The notes under the pieces are model-generated. The model was given only the letters and a program-made list of their open reading frames with translations, was not told where the DNA came from and searched no databases. From NCBI RefSeq assembly GCF_047124445.1, contig NZ_CP138921.1:62001-126000 (forward strand): 64,000 nucleotides of DNA, given 5' to 3'. This document shows, piece after piece, positions 25,397-34,039 of this stretch; within the stretch, counting starts at the first letter, position 1, and each line of letters opens with the position of its first letter. Source of the DNA: Shimia sp047124445 (GTDB lineage: Bacteria; Pseudomonadota; Alphaproteobacteria; Rhodobacterales; Rhodobacteraceae). The position numbers and the translations under genes were made by a program.

Positions 25397-26593
25397 ATGA
25401 CTGATTTCTCCAAAACCCGCGCCATGTTCGACATCCCCGAAGGCATGATCTACCTCAACGGCAACTCGCTAGGTCCGATGCCGAAAGCGGCCCCGGAGCG
25501 TATGCAGCGTTTCTTGATGGATGAGTGGCGCACGGACCTGATCCGGGGGTGGAACACCCGCAACTGGTTTATGCAGACCAACACATTGGGCGATCGGGTG
25601 GGGCGGCTGATCGGCGCGCCTGACGGCAGCACCGTCGTGGGCGACACGCTCTCGATCCGCGTGTTTCAGGCGGTGGCAGCGGGGCTGGCCTTGGTGCCAG
25701 AGCGCAAGGTGATCCTGTCTGACAACGGAAATTTCCCCACCGACCTCTATATGGTTGAAGGGCTGATGAAGCTCAAAGACGCCGGTTACGAGCTGCGCAT
25801 CCCAGATCCAGAAGACGTACTGGATAACATCACTGACGAGGTTGCGGTGGTGATGGTCACTGAGGTGGATTACCGGACCGGAAGGCGTCACGACATGAGT
25901 GCCATCATTGAAAAGGCCCATGCGCAGGGCGCGGTGGTGGTCTGGGACCTGGCCCATTCCGCCGGTGCCATTCCGGTGGATGTGGCGGCTCTGGACGTGG
26001 ATTTTGCCGTAGGCTGCACCTACAAATACCTCAACGCCGGCCCGGGCGCGCCGGCTTTCATCCACGTGGCGCCACGCTTGCTGAGTGTGGTCGAAAGTGC
26101 GCTGTCGGGGTGGTATGCCCATGAGGCTCCCTTTGCCTTTGACACCGATTTCCGCCCGATGCCGGATGCGATTGAACGCATGCGCATCGGTACGCCTTCC
26201 ATCGCATCCTTTGCCCTTTTGGACGCTGCACTGGACGTGTGGGACGCGGTGGACATGGAAGATCTGCACCAAAAGTCCATCGACCTGAGCGAGCTGTTTA
26301 TCCGCGAAGTGGAGGCCCGTTGTCCGGGCGTGACGTTTGCCGGTCCAAGAGATCCGCTGGCCCGCGGCAGCCATGTGTCCTTCCGGTTCGAGCACGGCTA
26401 CGCCTGCATGCAGGCGCTGATTGCCAATCAGGTCATTGGCGATTTCCGCGCGCCGGATGTGATGCGCTTCGGGATCACACCGCTTTTCATTGATCAGGCC
26501 GACATCCTGAAGGCCGTGGACACATTGGAGAGTATTCTGAAAAACAAAACCTGGCGCGAAGAGCGGTTCCAGGTGCGTGCCAAAGTGACTTAA
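25397..26593 (+). CDS. kynU: Kynureninase
   Basis: 398 aa PLP enzyme that cleaves (3-hydroxy)kynurenine to (3-hydroxy)anthranilate and alanine. Landmarks: 'MIYLNGNSLGPMP' near the N-terminus, 'DNGNFPTDLYMVEGL', 'VVWDLAHSAGAIPVD' and PLP-lysine Lys210 in 'GCTYKYLNAGPG'. Length is typical. Last gene of the rightward operon. With the dioxygenase on the other arm it supplies 3-hydroxyanthranilate. Tryptophan dioxygenase, kynurenine formamidase and kynurenine monooxygenase are not in the window, so substrate may be taken up or made elsewhere. Confidence 0.95.
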   Translation: MTDFSKTRAMFDIPEGMIYLNGNSLGPMPKAAPERMQRFLMDEWRTDLIRGWNTRNWFMQTNTLGDRVGRLIGAPDGSTVVGDTLSIRVFQAVAAGLALVPERKVILSDNGNFPTDLYMVEGLMKLKDAGYELRIPDPEDVLDNITDEVAVVMVTEVDYRTGRRHDMSAIIEKAHAQGAVVVWDLAHSAGAIPVDVAALDVDFAVGCTYKYLNAGPGAPAFIHVAPRLLSVVESALSGWYAHEAPFAFDTDFRPMPDAIERMRIGTPSIASFALLDAALDVWDAVDMEDLHQKSIDLSELFIREVEARCPGVTFAGPRDPLARGSHVSFRFEHGYACMQALIANQVIGDFRAPDVMRFGITPLFIDQADILKAVDTLESILKNKTWREERFQVRAKVT

Positions 26594-26977
26594 GCGTTCG
26601 CATCTATGCTTGAAGCCACTAGGCTGGTCGTCGGCACCGAAGGGTTGGCGGCCCAAGCTTTGCCGGTCATGTGTGCAATGTTTCCAGGTGCATTTATGCC
26701 TTACGATCGGTGCCCCCCATACAACACCCAAGATCCAGTCATGCTTGTCGGCGAGGGACAGAAGGAATTCTGTCTCTGTGATCGCGGTTTTGAGCCTCGC
26801 CCACGTGACTTGGTCCGCCCGCCCCCTGAAACCATCATTCCTTTGGATCAGAGGCCTACTATGCGTGACCAGTCAGATGGCGCTGCCGAGCATCAAAGTG
26901 GACGCAGAAGGTGATGCCCTGCGTGACCATGCTGCGACAATTTTGCATACTCGTCCGATTTTTTAGCGTCGCGAAAG
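26594..26977. other. 384-bp region between kynU and the hybrid kinase, with gene debris
   Basis: No intact gene. The minus strand holds a broken amidohydrolase-like fragment (26720-26854, separate entry) with possible flanking pieces in other frames, including a short N-terminal-like run 'ITFCVHFDARQRHL' around 26860-26930. The plus-strand ORF at 26606-26914 overlaps it and has no family signature. Confidence 0.55.
26720..26854 (-). pseudogene. Fragment of an amidohydrolase (COG3618-like)
   Basis: Read from 26854 down to 26720 the minus strand gives an open 45-codon piece including 'ARLKTAITETEFLLSLADKH' followed by 'DWILGVV'. This is the characteristic 'xExxFLLxLAxxHxWIxGVVGWVDL' strand of the fuconolactonase-like amidohydrolase family (COG3618). 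Upstream in frame there is a TGA, and after GVV the frame no longer follows the family (Trp-Gly-Ala instead of Gly-Trp-Val), so the gene is a remnant of about one sixth of the normal length. It is convergent with kynU and may be a lost hydrolase of the same pathway; an ACMS decarboxylase identity is not supported. Confidence 0.5.
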
Positions 26978-29900
26978 TTACTGCTTAATTGCTCTCGTAA
27001 GCGCGGAGAGCAGGTCTGCGCGTTGAATTGGCTTCGTCAGGCGCACATCGCTTGGCCGGAGACCGTTGCCGTGAATCTTTGCCTCGTTTGGGTATCCGGA
27101 CATGAAGACCACCGGAAGGTCATGGGTGATTTTCCTGAGCTCTTTCGCCAGATGCGTTCCTTGGAGCGCGCCTGGCATCACAATATCGGTGAGCAGCACG
27201 TCGAAGTTCTTTTGGGCTTTGTAAACTTCCAAGGCCGCGTCACCATTTTCGGCGGTGGTGACTTTATATCCGGCGTCCTCCAGAATGGTGAGAAGGACGT
27301 CTCTAACGGCATCTTCGTCCTCGACCAGCAGAATCTTGGCGCCGGTATGGGCTTTGCCGGCACCGACGGGAGATTGTTGACGCACACGTGGGCGCTCGGC
27401 ATCGGTTGCGGGGAAATAGAGCTTGAACGTGGTGCCTTGATCCACTTCGGAATAGACCTGAATGGTGCCGCCGCTCTGGCGCATAAACCCCATGACAGAA
27501 GACAGTCCAAGCCCGGTGCCTTTGCCGGTTTCTTTAGTGGTGAAGAAAGGCTCGTAGATTCTGGGTAGGTTGTCCGAGGCAATACCGTGGCCGGTGTCGC
27601 TGACTGCGAGCATGACATAACGCCCTGCCGGGATGATTTCCTGGCGGTCATCGGCGTAGGCATCTTCAATGCGAATGTTCGCCGTTTCAATCGTCAGGTT
27701 GCCCTTTCCGTCCATCGCGTCCCGTGCGTTTAGCAGCAGGTTGAGAAGGGCACTTTCCGTGCCATTTGGATCGGCTTGGATTTTCCAGAGACGCGCTTGC
27801 AGCGAGGTTTCCACAATCACGGTTTCCGGCAAGGTCCGACCGACCCAATCGTCGGTCTGTCGAACCACCGCGTTCAGGTCGATAACTTCGGGAGACAGGC
27901 TGTCTTTGCGGGCAAAGGCAAGCATGCTTTTGGTGAGGTCGGCGCCTTTGTGGGTGGCACTTATCGCGGCTTTCAGGTTCCTGGCGCTTTTCTCGTCCGG
28001 GTTTCTGTCATAGGCAAGTTCCAGGTTGCCTAAGATCACGGCCAGAAGGTTGTTGAAGTCATGCGCGACACCGCCGGTCAGCTGGCCAATGGCGCTGAGC
28101 CGGTTGGCGCGCTCTACTTGTTCGCCCTGGATGATCTGTTGGGTGACATCGTCCAGAACCATCACGCTGGCGATCTCGGGAGACGAGGTTTTCTCTATGG
28201 GGCTGCTGGAGAGGTGAACGTAGCGATAGTCTGTGTCCGTGTTTTGGGAGAGGCGCAGTGTTTCGCCTTCCACTGTTTCGCCAGCCCGTACCCTGTCCAG
28301 TGGCGTTTGGGACGAAAGGTCGAAAGGCTGTCCGTCCTGACGGGCTAGGGAGATGCCTGCAGGCCACTCAATCGGCATTTGGATGTCCGCCAAGCCGAGC
28401 ATCTCCCGCGCATTGGGGTTGGCCAGTGCGATTTGACCTTGCCGGTTGAAGGCCACGATCCCACTTTGAGCCGCATTCATCACAGCACTCAGGCGGCTGG
28501 AGACATCCTGCGTGCGGGCGGCGAGATCTTCGGCCATGCGGCGCGCGCGCTGGCTCATTAGGACCATGACCACCAATGACATAATGGTGCCGACAATCAA
28601 TGTGCCGAGAACAAGTGCCAGGCGTTTACGGGTGTCGGTCCAGAAGATCGGGTCGCCGCGGAGGGCACTGAGGTGCGCCTGAAACTTTGGCGAAAGGATG
28701 TAGTACGGGATCACTTGGTTGAGTTGCATGCGCACATCGCCCAACCCAAACCGAAGGCCAATGCCTGCTGATTGATCATAAGCGGCGGTTTTAGGCACGA
28801 TTTCTTGTTGAAGCCCGTCGAGGCGCTGTATGCGTTCAATGAGGAACTTGTCCGCAATTACGGCACTGACGTCGCCTTTCAGCAGAGCCGCGATCAGTTC
28901 ATCAGGCGAGTAGTACAGCTCGATATCAGTGTCGGCTGCTGCAGGCACCTTTTCCATCAGCTCGCCAACGTCCAAAACGCCGATACGGCTGCCTTTCAGG
29001 TCCGCAATTGTGTTGTAGCGGTTTTGATCCTGGCGCCGCACAAACATCGTGATCGGTACGTCATAGATCGGCTGGGTGAAATCCAGCCCTCGGCGCCGTC
29101 GTTCGGTAATGCCTGCGATTGGCAGAATGTCCACGCCCATTTCCTCGGACCATTTGGTCATTTCCGGAATGGTAATCTCGCGGAAGCGGTATTGCAGTCC
29201 TGCGGCTTCCGCGATGTCGCGAAAGACATCGACACCAAACCCACTGTAGCTGCCATCATCGCCAACAACCTGGAAGGGGGGGTAATGCAGGACCCCGACA
29301 GTGAGCACTTCGGGACGCGGATCGTAGAGGTTCATGTGGTATCTACGGCGGAGATCCAGCAGTGCTTTGGTGTCAGTCAGGTGTGTGATGGCGGCATTGA
29401 TTGCGGGCATATGTTCCGCTTCTGAGGGGTGCAAGCCAACGACACGTGGGAACTCCGCACCTGTGTCTGGAACAATGGCGAACAAATGATCGAGGCCGGC
29501 TTTGTAGCTCCATCGGCTAAAAAATTGCTCAGAGGTGAAGACCAGATCCACATCACCCCGCAACAGCGCCACGGCCGGATCATTAGGGCCTTCAAAAATC
29601 ACAGGATCCAATCCGTCGGGTAAAACGCCGTCGGTCCAATACTGCATGGATTTTGTGAAACCCACGGTTTGCGGTGTTGAGAAGGTCAGATCGAGTTCGT
29701 ACAGGCGGTCCAGGCGCGCAAACAGGGAAACCCGCATTGGGGACAGCTCTTCGGATTGGTCCAGTTGCAACACGGGGGCCAAAACCTTCGGCATACCTGC
29801 GTACAGCGTCGCTTCGCCCTTCTTGTAAGCCTCGGAAAAACTAGCCGCGTCGGCGTACTCCCTAAATTCGAGCGGCAATTCTGCTTCTTGTGCAATCAAG

Positions 29901-30103
29901 CGCGCCAAATCAGAAAAGAAGCCAACGGGTTCACCATTCTCGTCCGCATGAACCGCGGGAAAGGCTTCGATCCAGCCAGCGATCAGAGGCTGTTGCTGGG
30001 CGGAGGCTGACAATGCGGTAGCAAAGACCGTAATCCCCCCCCACATGGCGCGCTTCACACAGAAGATGGCTTTTCGAGTATTGCTCAGTTTGATGAGTGC
30101 CAT
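26978..30103 (-). CDS. Hybrid sensor histidine kinase with two periplasmic binding domains
   Basis: 1041 aa from ATG 30103, chosen because a signal-like segment follows ('GGITVFATALSASAQ'); an upstream in-frame start adds 21 residues of no clear use. Two consecutive SBP_bac_3 (amino-acid binding) domains occupy about 20-250 and 255-485, then a TM helix (about 500-525), a PAS-like region ('QSGIVAFNRQGQIALANPNA'), HisKA with 'GGVAHDFNNLLAVILGN', a HATPase with 'GKGTGLGLSSVMGF', and a C-terminal receiver ('DVLLTDIVMPG'). This BvgS-like layout senses a periplasmic ligand and carries its own receiver. Divergent from a lone receiver gene, a possible partner. Ligand unknown. Confidence 0.88.
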   Translation of the reverse strand: MALIKLSNTRKAIFCVKRAMWGGITVFATALSASAQQQPLIAGWIEAFPAVHADENGEPVGFFSDLARLIAQEAELPLEFREYADAASFSEAYKKGEATLYAGMPKVLAPVLQLDQSEELSPMRVSLFARLDRLYELDLTFSTPQTVGFTKSMQYWTDGVLPDGLDPVIFEGPNDPAVALLRGDVDLVFTSEQFFSRWSYKAGLDHLFAIVPDTGAEFPRVVGLHPSEAEHMPAINAAITHLTDTKALLDLRRRYHMNLYDPRPEVLTVGVLHYPPFQVVGDDGSYSGFGVDVFRDIAEAAGLQYRFREITIPEMTKWSEEMGVDILPIAGITERRRRGLDFTQPIYDVPITMFVRRQDQNRYNTIADLKGSRIGVLDVGELMEKVPAAADTDIELYYSPDELIAALLKGDVSAVIADKFLIERIQRLDGLQQEIVPKTAAYDQSAGIGLRFGLGDVRMQLNQVIPYYILSPKFQAHLSALRGDPIFWTDTRKRLALVLGTLIVGTIMSLVVMVLMSQRARRMAEDLAARTQDVSSRLSAVMNAAQSGIVAFNRQGQIALANPNAREMLGLADIQMPIEWPAGISLARQDGQPFDLSSQTPLDRVRAGETVEGETLRLSQNTDTDYRYVHLSSSPIEKTSSPEIASVMVLDDVTQQIIQGEQVERANRLSAIGQLTGGVAHDFNNLLAVILGNLELAYDRNPDEKSARNLKAAISATHKGADLTKSMLAFARKDSLSPEVIDLNAVVRQTDDWVGRTLPETVIVETSLQARLWKIQADPNGTESALLNLLLNARDAMDGKGNLTIETANIRIEDAYADDRQEIIPAGRYVMLAVSDTGHGIASDNLPRIYEPFFTTKETGKGTGLGLSSVMGFMRQSGGTIQVYSEVDQGTTFKLYFPATDAERPRVRQQSPVGAGKAHTGAKILLVEDEDAVRDVLLTILEDAGYKVTTAENGDAALEVYKAQKNFDVLLTDIVMPGALQGTHLAKELRKITHDLPVVFMSGYPNEAKIHGNGLRPSDVRLTKPIQRADLLSALTRAIKQ

Positions 30104-30343
30104 CACCTGTGCCTGTAACTTTTGTCTTTGTCGCAAGAAGGTTAGCGCAACACAGTGGAAACACAAATGAAAACCAACGGTTCCACTGTTTACGCTTTGC
30201 GGCGAGTGTTTTGCGGTGTGTTTCTCGCCTTTGGGGTGATTGCAGGGATGGGAGCTATTGCCTCTTTTTACTTTTTGCGCGAAACTAATTCGATAGTTTG
30301 TTCGACGGATTCAGAATTAAGAGTGTTGGGAAGGTCTTTCCTT

Positions 30344-30739
30344 ATGGCCGATCTATTTGTTGCAGATGATAACCCCGATTTTGCCAGCTTCGTTGCCGAA
30401 GTTGCCGAAGATTTGGGGTGGACTGTGACCACATGTCAAAATGGCTTGGAGTTATTGGATCAGTTGGGGGAGGCAGAAACGCCTGCTCTGGTATTTCTGG
30501 ATGTTCTGATGCCTGAAATGGACGGGATCGAGGCCATTAAGAGCCTGGCCGAAATGGACCGCGACATTCGCGTGCGCTTTGTGACAGGAGGAGCTGCTTG
30601 CAATGTGGTGGCGGCAGAACGCATAAGTGCTGGCCGTGGACTGCGGTTGGGGCCAACGATTTTGAAGCCAATTGCCCTTCGCGAATTGCGAAACGAGCTA
30701 CAGCGTGAACTGGATACCGGCCTCAAACAGAGTGCGTGA
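30344..30739 (+). CDS. Single-domain response regulator (CheY-like receiver)
   Basis: 131 aa from ATG 30344, supported by GGGAAGG about 9 nt upstream. It is a bare receiver: acidic pair in 'VADDNPDF', phospho-acceptor Asp53 in 'VFLDVLMPEMDG', 'VTGGAA' and 'LKPIAL'. No output domain. In the same frame an ORF extends upstream to ATG 30155 and encodes a hydrophobic segment ('GVFLAFGVIAGMGAIASFYF') like a sensor-kinase N-terminus; a membrane-tethered receiver is therefore an alternative. Divergent from the hybrid kinase at 30103, which suggests phosphotransfer between them. A bidirectional hairpin follows. Confidence 0.8.
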   Translation: MADLFVADDNPDFASFVAEVAEDLGWTVTTCQNGLELLDQLGEAETPALVFLDVLMPEMDGIEAIKSLAEMDRDIRVRFVTGGAACNVVAAERISAGRGLRLGPTILKPIALRELRNELQRELDTGLKQSA

Positions 30740-30769
30740 GGCGCAATTAGTTTAGTAATGAAACGGTGA

Positions 30770-30788
30770 GAGGCCCCCAAGGGGCCTC
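30770..30788. terminator. GC-rich hairpin between convergent genes
   Basis: GAGGCCCC (30770-30777), loop CAA, GGGGCCTC (30781-30788): a perfect 8-bp stem located 31 nt after the receiver stop and 23 nt after the end of the convergent PLP-enzyme gene. No strong T tract on either side, so it is probably a shared, weak or Rho-assisted terminator. Confidence 0.55.
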
Positions 30789-30810
30789 CAATCTGTTGTG
30801 GTCAGCTGGG

Positions 30811-31989
30811 CTAGCGTTGCGAAAAAGCGGCTTCCAGGTCTGCGGCCAAATCCGCCGGATCTTCGCAGCCGACGGACAAGCGAACGAGATCGTCGCCAAT
30901 GCTAATCTTTTCGCGGTGTTCCTCCGCTACGGCAGCATGGGTGAGAGATGCCGGGTGCTGGATCAGGCTCTCAACACTGCCAAGGCTCACGGCGAAGTGG
31001 AACAGGCGTGTGGCGGTCAGGACACGTTCGACGCGGTCCAAGCCCCCTGTCAGGCGCAAAGAAATGAGTGCTCCGTAGTTGGACATCTGGCGTGCAGCAA
31101 TGGCGTGGCCGGGGTGCGTCGCGAGGCCGGGATAGATGACCTCTGTAATCCCCAGGTCCGCAGCGCTTGCGGCTAGTTTTTCGGCGAGAAAGGCGGCGGA
31201 GGTTGTCTGGCGTTCCACGCGCAATGCGAGGGTGCGTAACGACCGCAGCAGAAGCGCGCAGTCGCTTGGGCACATCACCGCACCAAGCGCGTTTTGCAGA
31301 TAGCCGATCCGCTCGGCAAGGCTGTCTATTGCGTTTTCGGAGACGGCAAGGACACCACCTAGAAGATCGGAGTGACCGCCGAGGAATTTGGTGGCCGAGT
31401 GCATCACAACGTCGATGCCGTGATCTAGTGGCAACTGCCCGCAGGGAGAGGCGAAGGTGCTGTCACACACTGTGATGGCACCAACGTTGTTGGCGATTTT
31501 GGCAATGGCAGAGAGATCCACAATTTTTAGTAGTGGATTGGATGGCGTTTCAAACCATAGAAGGTCAGCCCCTTGGGCAGCGGCTGTTAGGGCGTCGGTG
31601 TCGCAGAAATCGACAAGGTCAACATGACAGCCGGACATCGCAGGACCAACTTGCGCCAGCAGCCGGTAGACGCCGCCGTAGAGGTCTTCGTGAGCGACAA
31701 TCTTTGCGCCGGGTTTCAGAGTTGCCAGCATTGTTGACGCAGCAGAGAGGCCGGATGGAAAGACAAATGCGGCTTGAGCGTTCTCCAGGTCCGCGAGGCA
31801 GGCTTCAACTCGCTGACGTGTCGGGTTTCCAGATCGCGAGTAGTCGTAGCCACGGTTTTTGCCAATACCGTCCTGAACATATGTGGTTGCGGTGTAAAGC
31901 GGTGGCACAACCGCGCCGGTTGCCGAGTCAGGTTCCTGACCAGAATGGATCACGCGGGTGGCCAAGGAGGCGCGGTTTTTTACGGACAT
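30811..31989 (-). CDS. Cys/Met metabolism PLP enzyme (cystathionine gamma-lyase/synthase family)
   Basis: 392 aa fold-type I PLP enzyme. Landmarks: 'GAVVPPLYTATTYVQ', 'YDYSRSGNPTRQRVEACLAD', 'FPSGLSAASTM', 'WFETPSNPLLKIVD' and PLP-lysine in 'HSATKFLGGHSD'. The family includes cystathionine gamma-synthase (MetB), gamma-lyase and beta-lyase; sequence alone does not separate them, although 'YGGVYRLL' and 'TLALRVERQ' are usual for gamma-synthase/lyase. It stands alone between two signalling genes, divergent from the second hybrid kinase, and has no obvious operon partner. Confidence 0.88.
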   Translation of the reverse strand: MSVKNRASLATRVIHSGQEPDSATGAVVPPLYTATTYVQDGIGKNRGYDYSRSGNPTRQRVEACLADLENAQAAFVFPSGLSAASTMLATLKPGAKIVAHEDLYGGVYRLLAQVGPAMSGCHVDLVDFCDTDALTAAAQGADLLWFETPSNPLLKIVDLSAIAKIANNVGAITVCDSTFASPCGQLPLDHGIDVVMHSATKFLGGHSDLLGGVLAVSENAIDSLAERIGYLQNALGAVMCPSDCALLLRSLRTLALRVERQTTSAAFLAEKLAASAADLGITEVIYPGLATHPGHAIAARQMSNYGALISLRLTGGLDRVERVLTATRLFHFAVSLGSVESLIQHPASLTHAAVAEEHREKISIGDDLVRLSVGCEDPADLAADLEAAFSQR

Positions 31990-32182
31990 TGGGTCTCACT
32001 GAATTCTAAATGATCGCATGGATTTACGAGGTTATTTCAGGGGTATAGGGCGGTGGCAAGAAAGATTTGGATCGCTGGTGCGCGGTGACGCTGTGCGTAC
32101 GAGGTAGGTGCAAGCCCGCGTTTAGAGAATGGCAAGACTAGCGGTTTAATGGTGGTTCCGGGATTTCTCTTCGGTCAAACAA

Positions 32183-34039
32183 ATGCAGAACCAATCAATC
32201 ACTAGAGGCTATTTGCGGCTGCGTAGCGGTATCGCGCTAGCAATCTTGTTGCTGGCAAGCCTTGGTGCGTTTTACGTATCGTGGATAGGCCAGCGCCATG
32301 TGATTGAAAGCGCGCAGAATACCCGCATGATGGATCGCATCCTGGTGACACTGGCGGATTTTTCGCTGTCGTTTGACGCGATTAAAGATGATCCAACCAG
32401 TCAGGCTGCCGAACAAGCGCTTTCTCGGTTGCGGCGCGGCCATCGGTTGGGGATGTCGGCGTCTGAGGAATTGGCTGTAGCGCAGCTTGGTCACGCCCAT
32501 TCCGCGGACACGCAGCGGATTTTGGCTCAGCAAACGTTGAATCCTATCGAGGAACTCAACGATGTTTTAGATCTGGCGCGCCTTTTGGTGGAAAAAGACC
32601 GACCGGAAAACCAAATGAGACGGGTTGCTGTGGTCGGTGCTGATCTCAGTCGTCAGCTGATCCCGGTGTTTTTGCGCTTGACTGAAGCAGAGGCCATCGC
32701 TTCCGAGAAAGTGGCGCAGGAACAGAAGTTCTATTCGTTTGTAGCTATTCTGATCGGGGCTTTCGGAATCTTCGTTGCTGCCCGGTTTGTGCACATGCCT
32801 ATGGAACGGTTTGTCATTTCCGCGACTGCGGAGATTGCTCGAAACCAACGCAAAGCGGAGGCTGCATCGGAGGCGAAGTCTGCGTTTTTGGCAACGATGA
32901 GCCATGAAATTCGGACGCCGCTAAATGGGGTGATGGGTCTTAGCGAGCTGTTGCAAGACAGTGAGACCAACCCTGATCGCCGCCGGATGTTGGACATGAT
33001 TGTGTCCAGTGGTCATTCACTTTTGCAGGTGATCAATGATGTGTTGGACCTTTCCAAGATCGAGGCAGGCAAGATTGCCGTAGAGGCGCAGGTGTTTGAG
33101 GTGAACACCCTCTGTGCAGAGGTGGTTGAGCTGTTTCAGGCGCAGGCAGCGAATAAAGATATTGAACTCAAAATGGAGGTCGTGCCTCAGCAGGCCAATT
33201 GGCTGGTCAAGGCGCCGAGCAAAGCCGTGCGCCAAGTGGTGCTGAACCTGGTCAACAATGCGGTCAAGTTCACGGACCAAGGGTCCGTCACCGTTTGCCT
33301 GAGTTATGTGGACGATGGCGAGCTGCAGCTGGACAAGAGCGAGCGCCGAATCCGAATTGCTGTAAGTGACACCGGCATCGGCATTGGCGCGGATGCGTTA
33401 CCACATGTTTTTGACCAGTTTTCGCAAGCGGACAGTTCCACGACAACACGCTTTGGCGGGACTGGACTGGGTTTGGCCATTGCCAAACAGTTGGGTGAAG
33501 CGATGGGAGGAACGGTTACTGTGTCCAGTGTTTTGTGCGAAGGGTCGACTTTTGCGCTGGAATTTCCGGCTTTGCTGCAGGCGCCCTCTGCGCCTGTGGT
33601 TGAGCGGATCACGGATCAGTTGGTTTTTGACGGCAGAGTACTGGTCGCCGATGACAATCGGGTGAATCTTCTGGTTGCAGAAAAAATGCTGTTGAAGCTT
33701 GGGTGTACCGTCAAAAAAGCGACCAATGGTATCGAAGCTGTTGGGATGCAGCGCATGTGGCAGCCAGATTTGATCTTAATGGATATCCGGATGCCAGAAA
33801 TGGACGGGCTGGAGGCGACCCGCTTGCTGCGCAGTGAAGGGGCGCAATCCGCGACTGGCGATGTGCCAATTGTTGGGCTCTCTGCCAATGCCCTGAAAGA
33901 GCATCAGGATGAGGGGCTGGCCGCGGGGATGACAAGTTATCTAACCAAGCCACTCAAGAAAGACGCGCTGGTGGCAGAGCTACAAAAGCATCTGCGCTAC
34001 CACGTTCAGAAGACGGAAGGACCAAAGAAATGCGCCTAG
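32183..34039 (+). CDS. Hybrid sensor histidine kinase (membrane sensor, C-terminal receiver)
   Basis: 618 aa. TM1 about 15-33, a helical periplasmic domain of about 150 residues, TM2 about 184-201, HisKA with phospho-His241 in 'ATMSHEIRTPLNG', HATPase with 'DTGIGIGADALPHVFDQFSQ' and 'GGTGLGLAI', and a receiver with 'VADDN' and 'LMDIRMPEMDG' (Asp about 536). The stop overlaps the start of the PotD-like binding protein by 10 nt, so the two are translationally coupled. A LuxPQ/TorST-like arrangement, in which the soluble binding protein presents a ligand to the helical periplasmic domain, is a reasonable inference. No DNA-binding regulator is adjacent. Confidence 0.9.
   Translation: MQNQSITRGYLRLRSGIALAILLLASLGAFYVSWIGQRHVIESAQNTRMMDRILVTLADFSLSFDAIKDDPTSQAAEQALSRLRRGHRLGMSASEELAVAQLGHAHSADTQRILAQQTLNPIEELNDVLDLARLLVEKDRPENQMRRVAVVGADLSRQLIPVFLRLTEAEAIASEKVAQEQKFYSFVAILIGAFGIFVAARFVHMPMERFVISATAEIARNQRKAEAASEAKSAFLATMSHEIRTPLNGVMGLSELLQDSETNPDRRRMLDMIVSSGHSLLQVINDVLDLSKIEAGKIAVEAQVFEVNTLCAEVVELFQAQAANKDIELKMEVVPQQANWLVKAPSKAVRQVVLNLVNNAVKFTDQGSVTVCLSYVDDGELQLDKSERRIRIAVSDTGIGIGADALPHVFDQFSQADSSTTTRFGGTGLGLAIAKQLGEAMGGTVTVSSVLCEGSTFALEFPALLQAPSAPVVERITDQLVFDGRVLVADDNRVNLLVAEKMLLKLGCTVKKATNGIEAVGMQRMWQPDLILMDIRMPEMDGLEATRLLRSEGAQSATGDVPIVGLSANALKEHQDEGLAAGMTSYLTKPLKKDALVAELQKHLRYHVQKTEGPKKCA

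Noticed and set aside
26720..26854. Fragment as an ACMS decarboxylase (nbaD) remnant
   Set aside because: The visible strand matches COG3618-type amidohydrolases; the ACMSD-typical segments are not seen.
26606..26914. 102-codon plus-strand ORF after kynU
   Set aside because: Antisense to the clearer amidohydrolase fragment and without any family signature.
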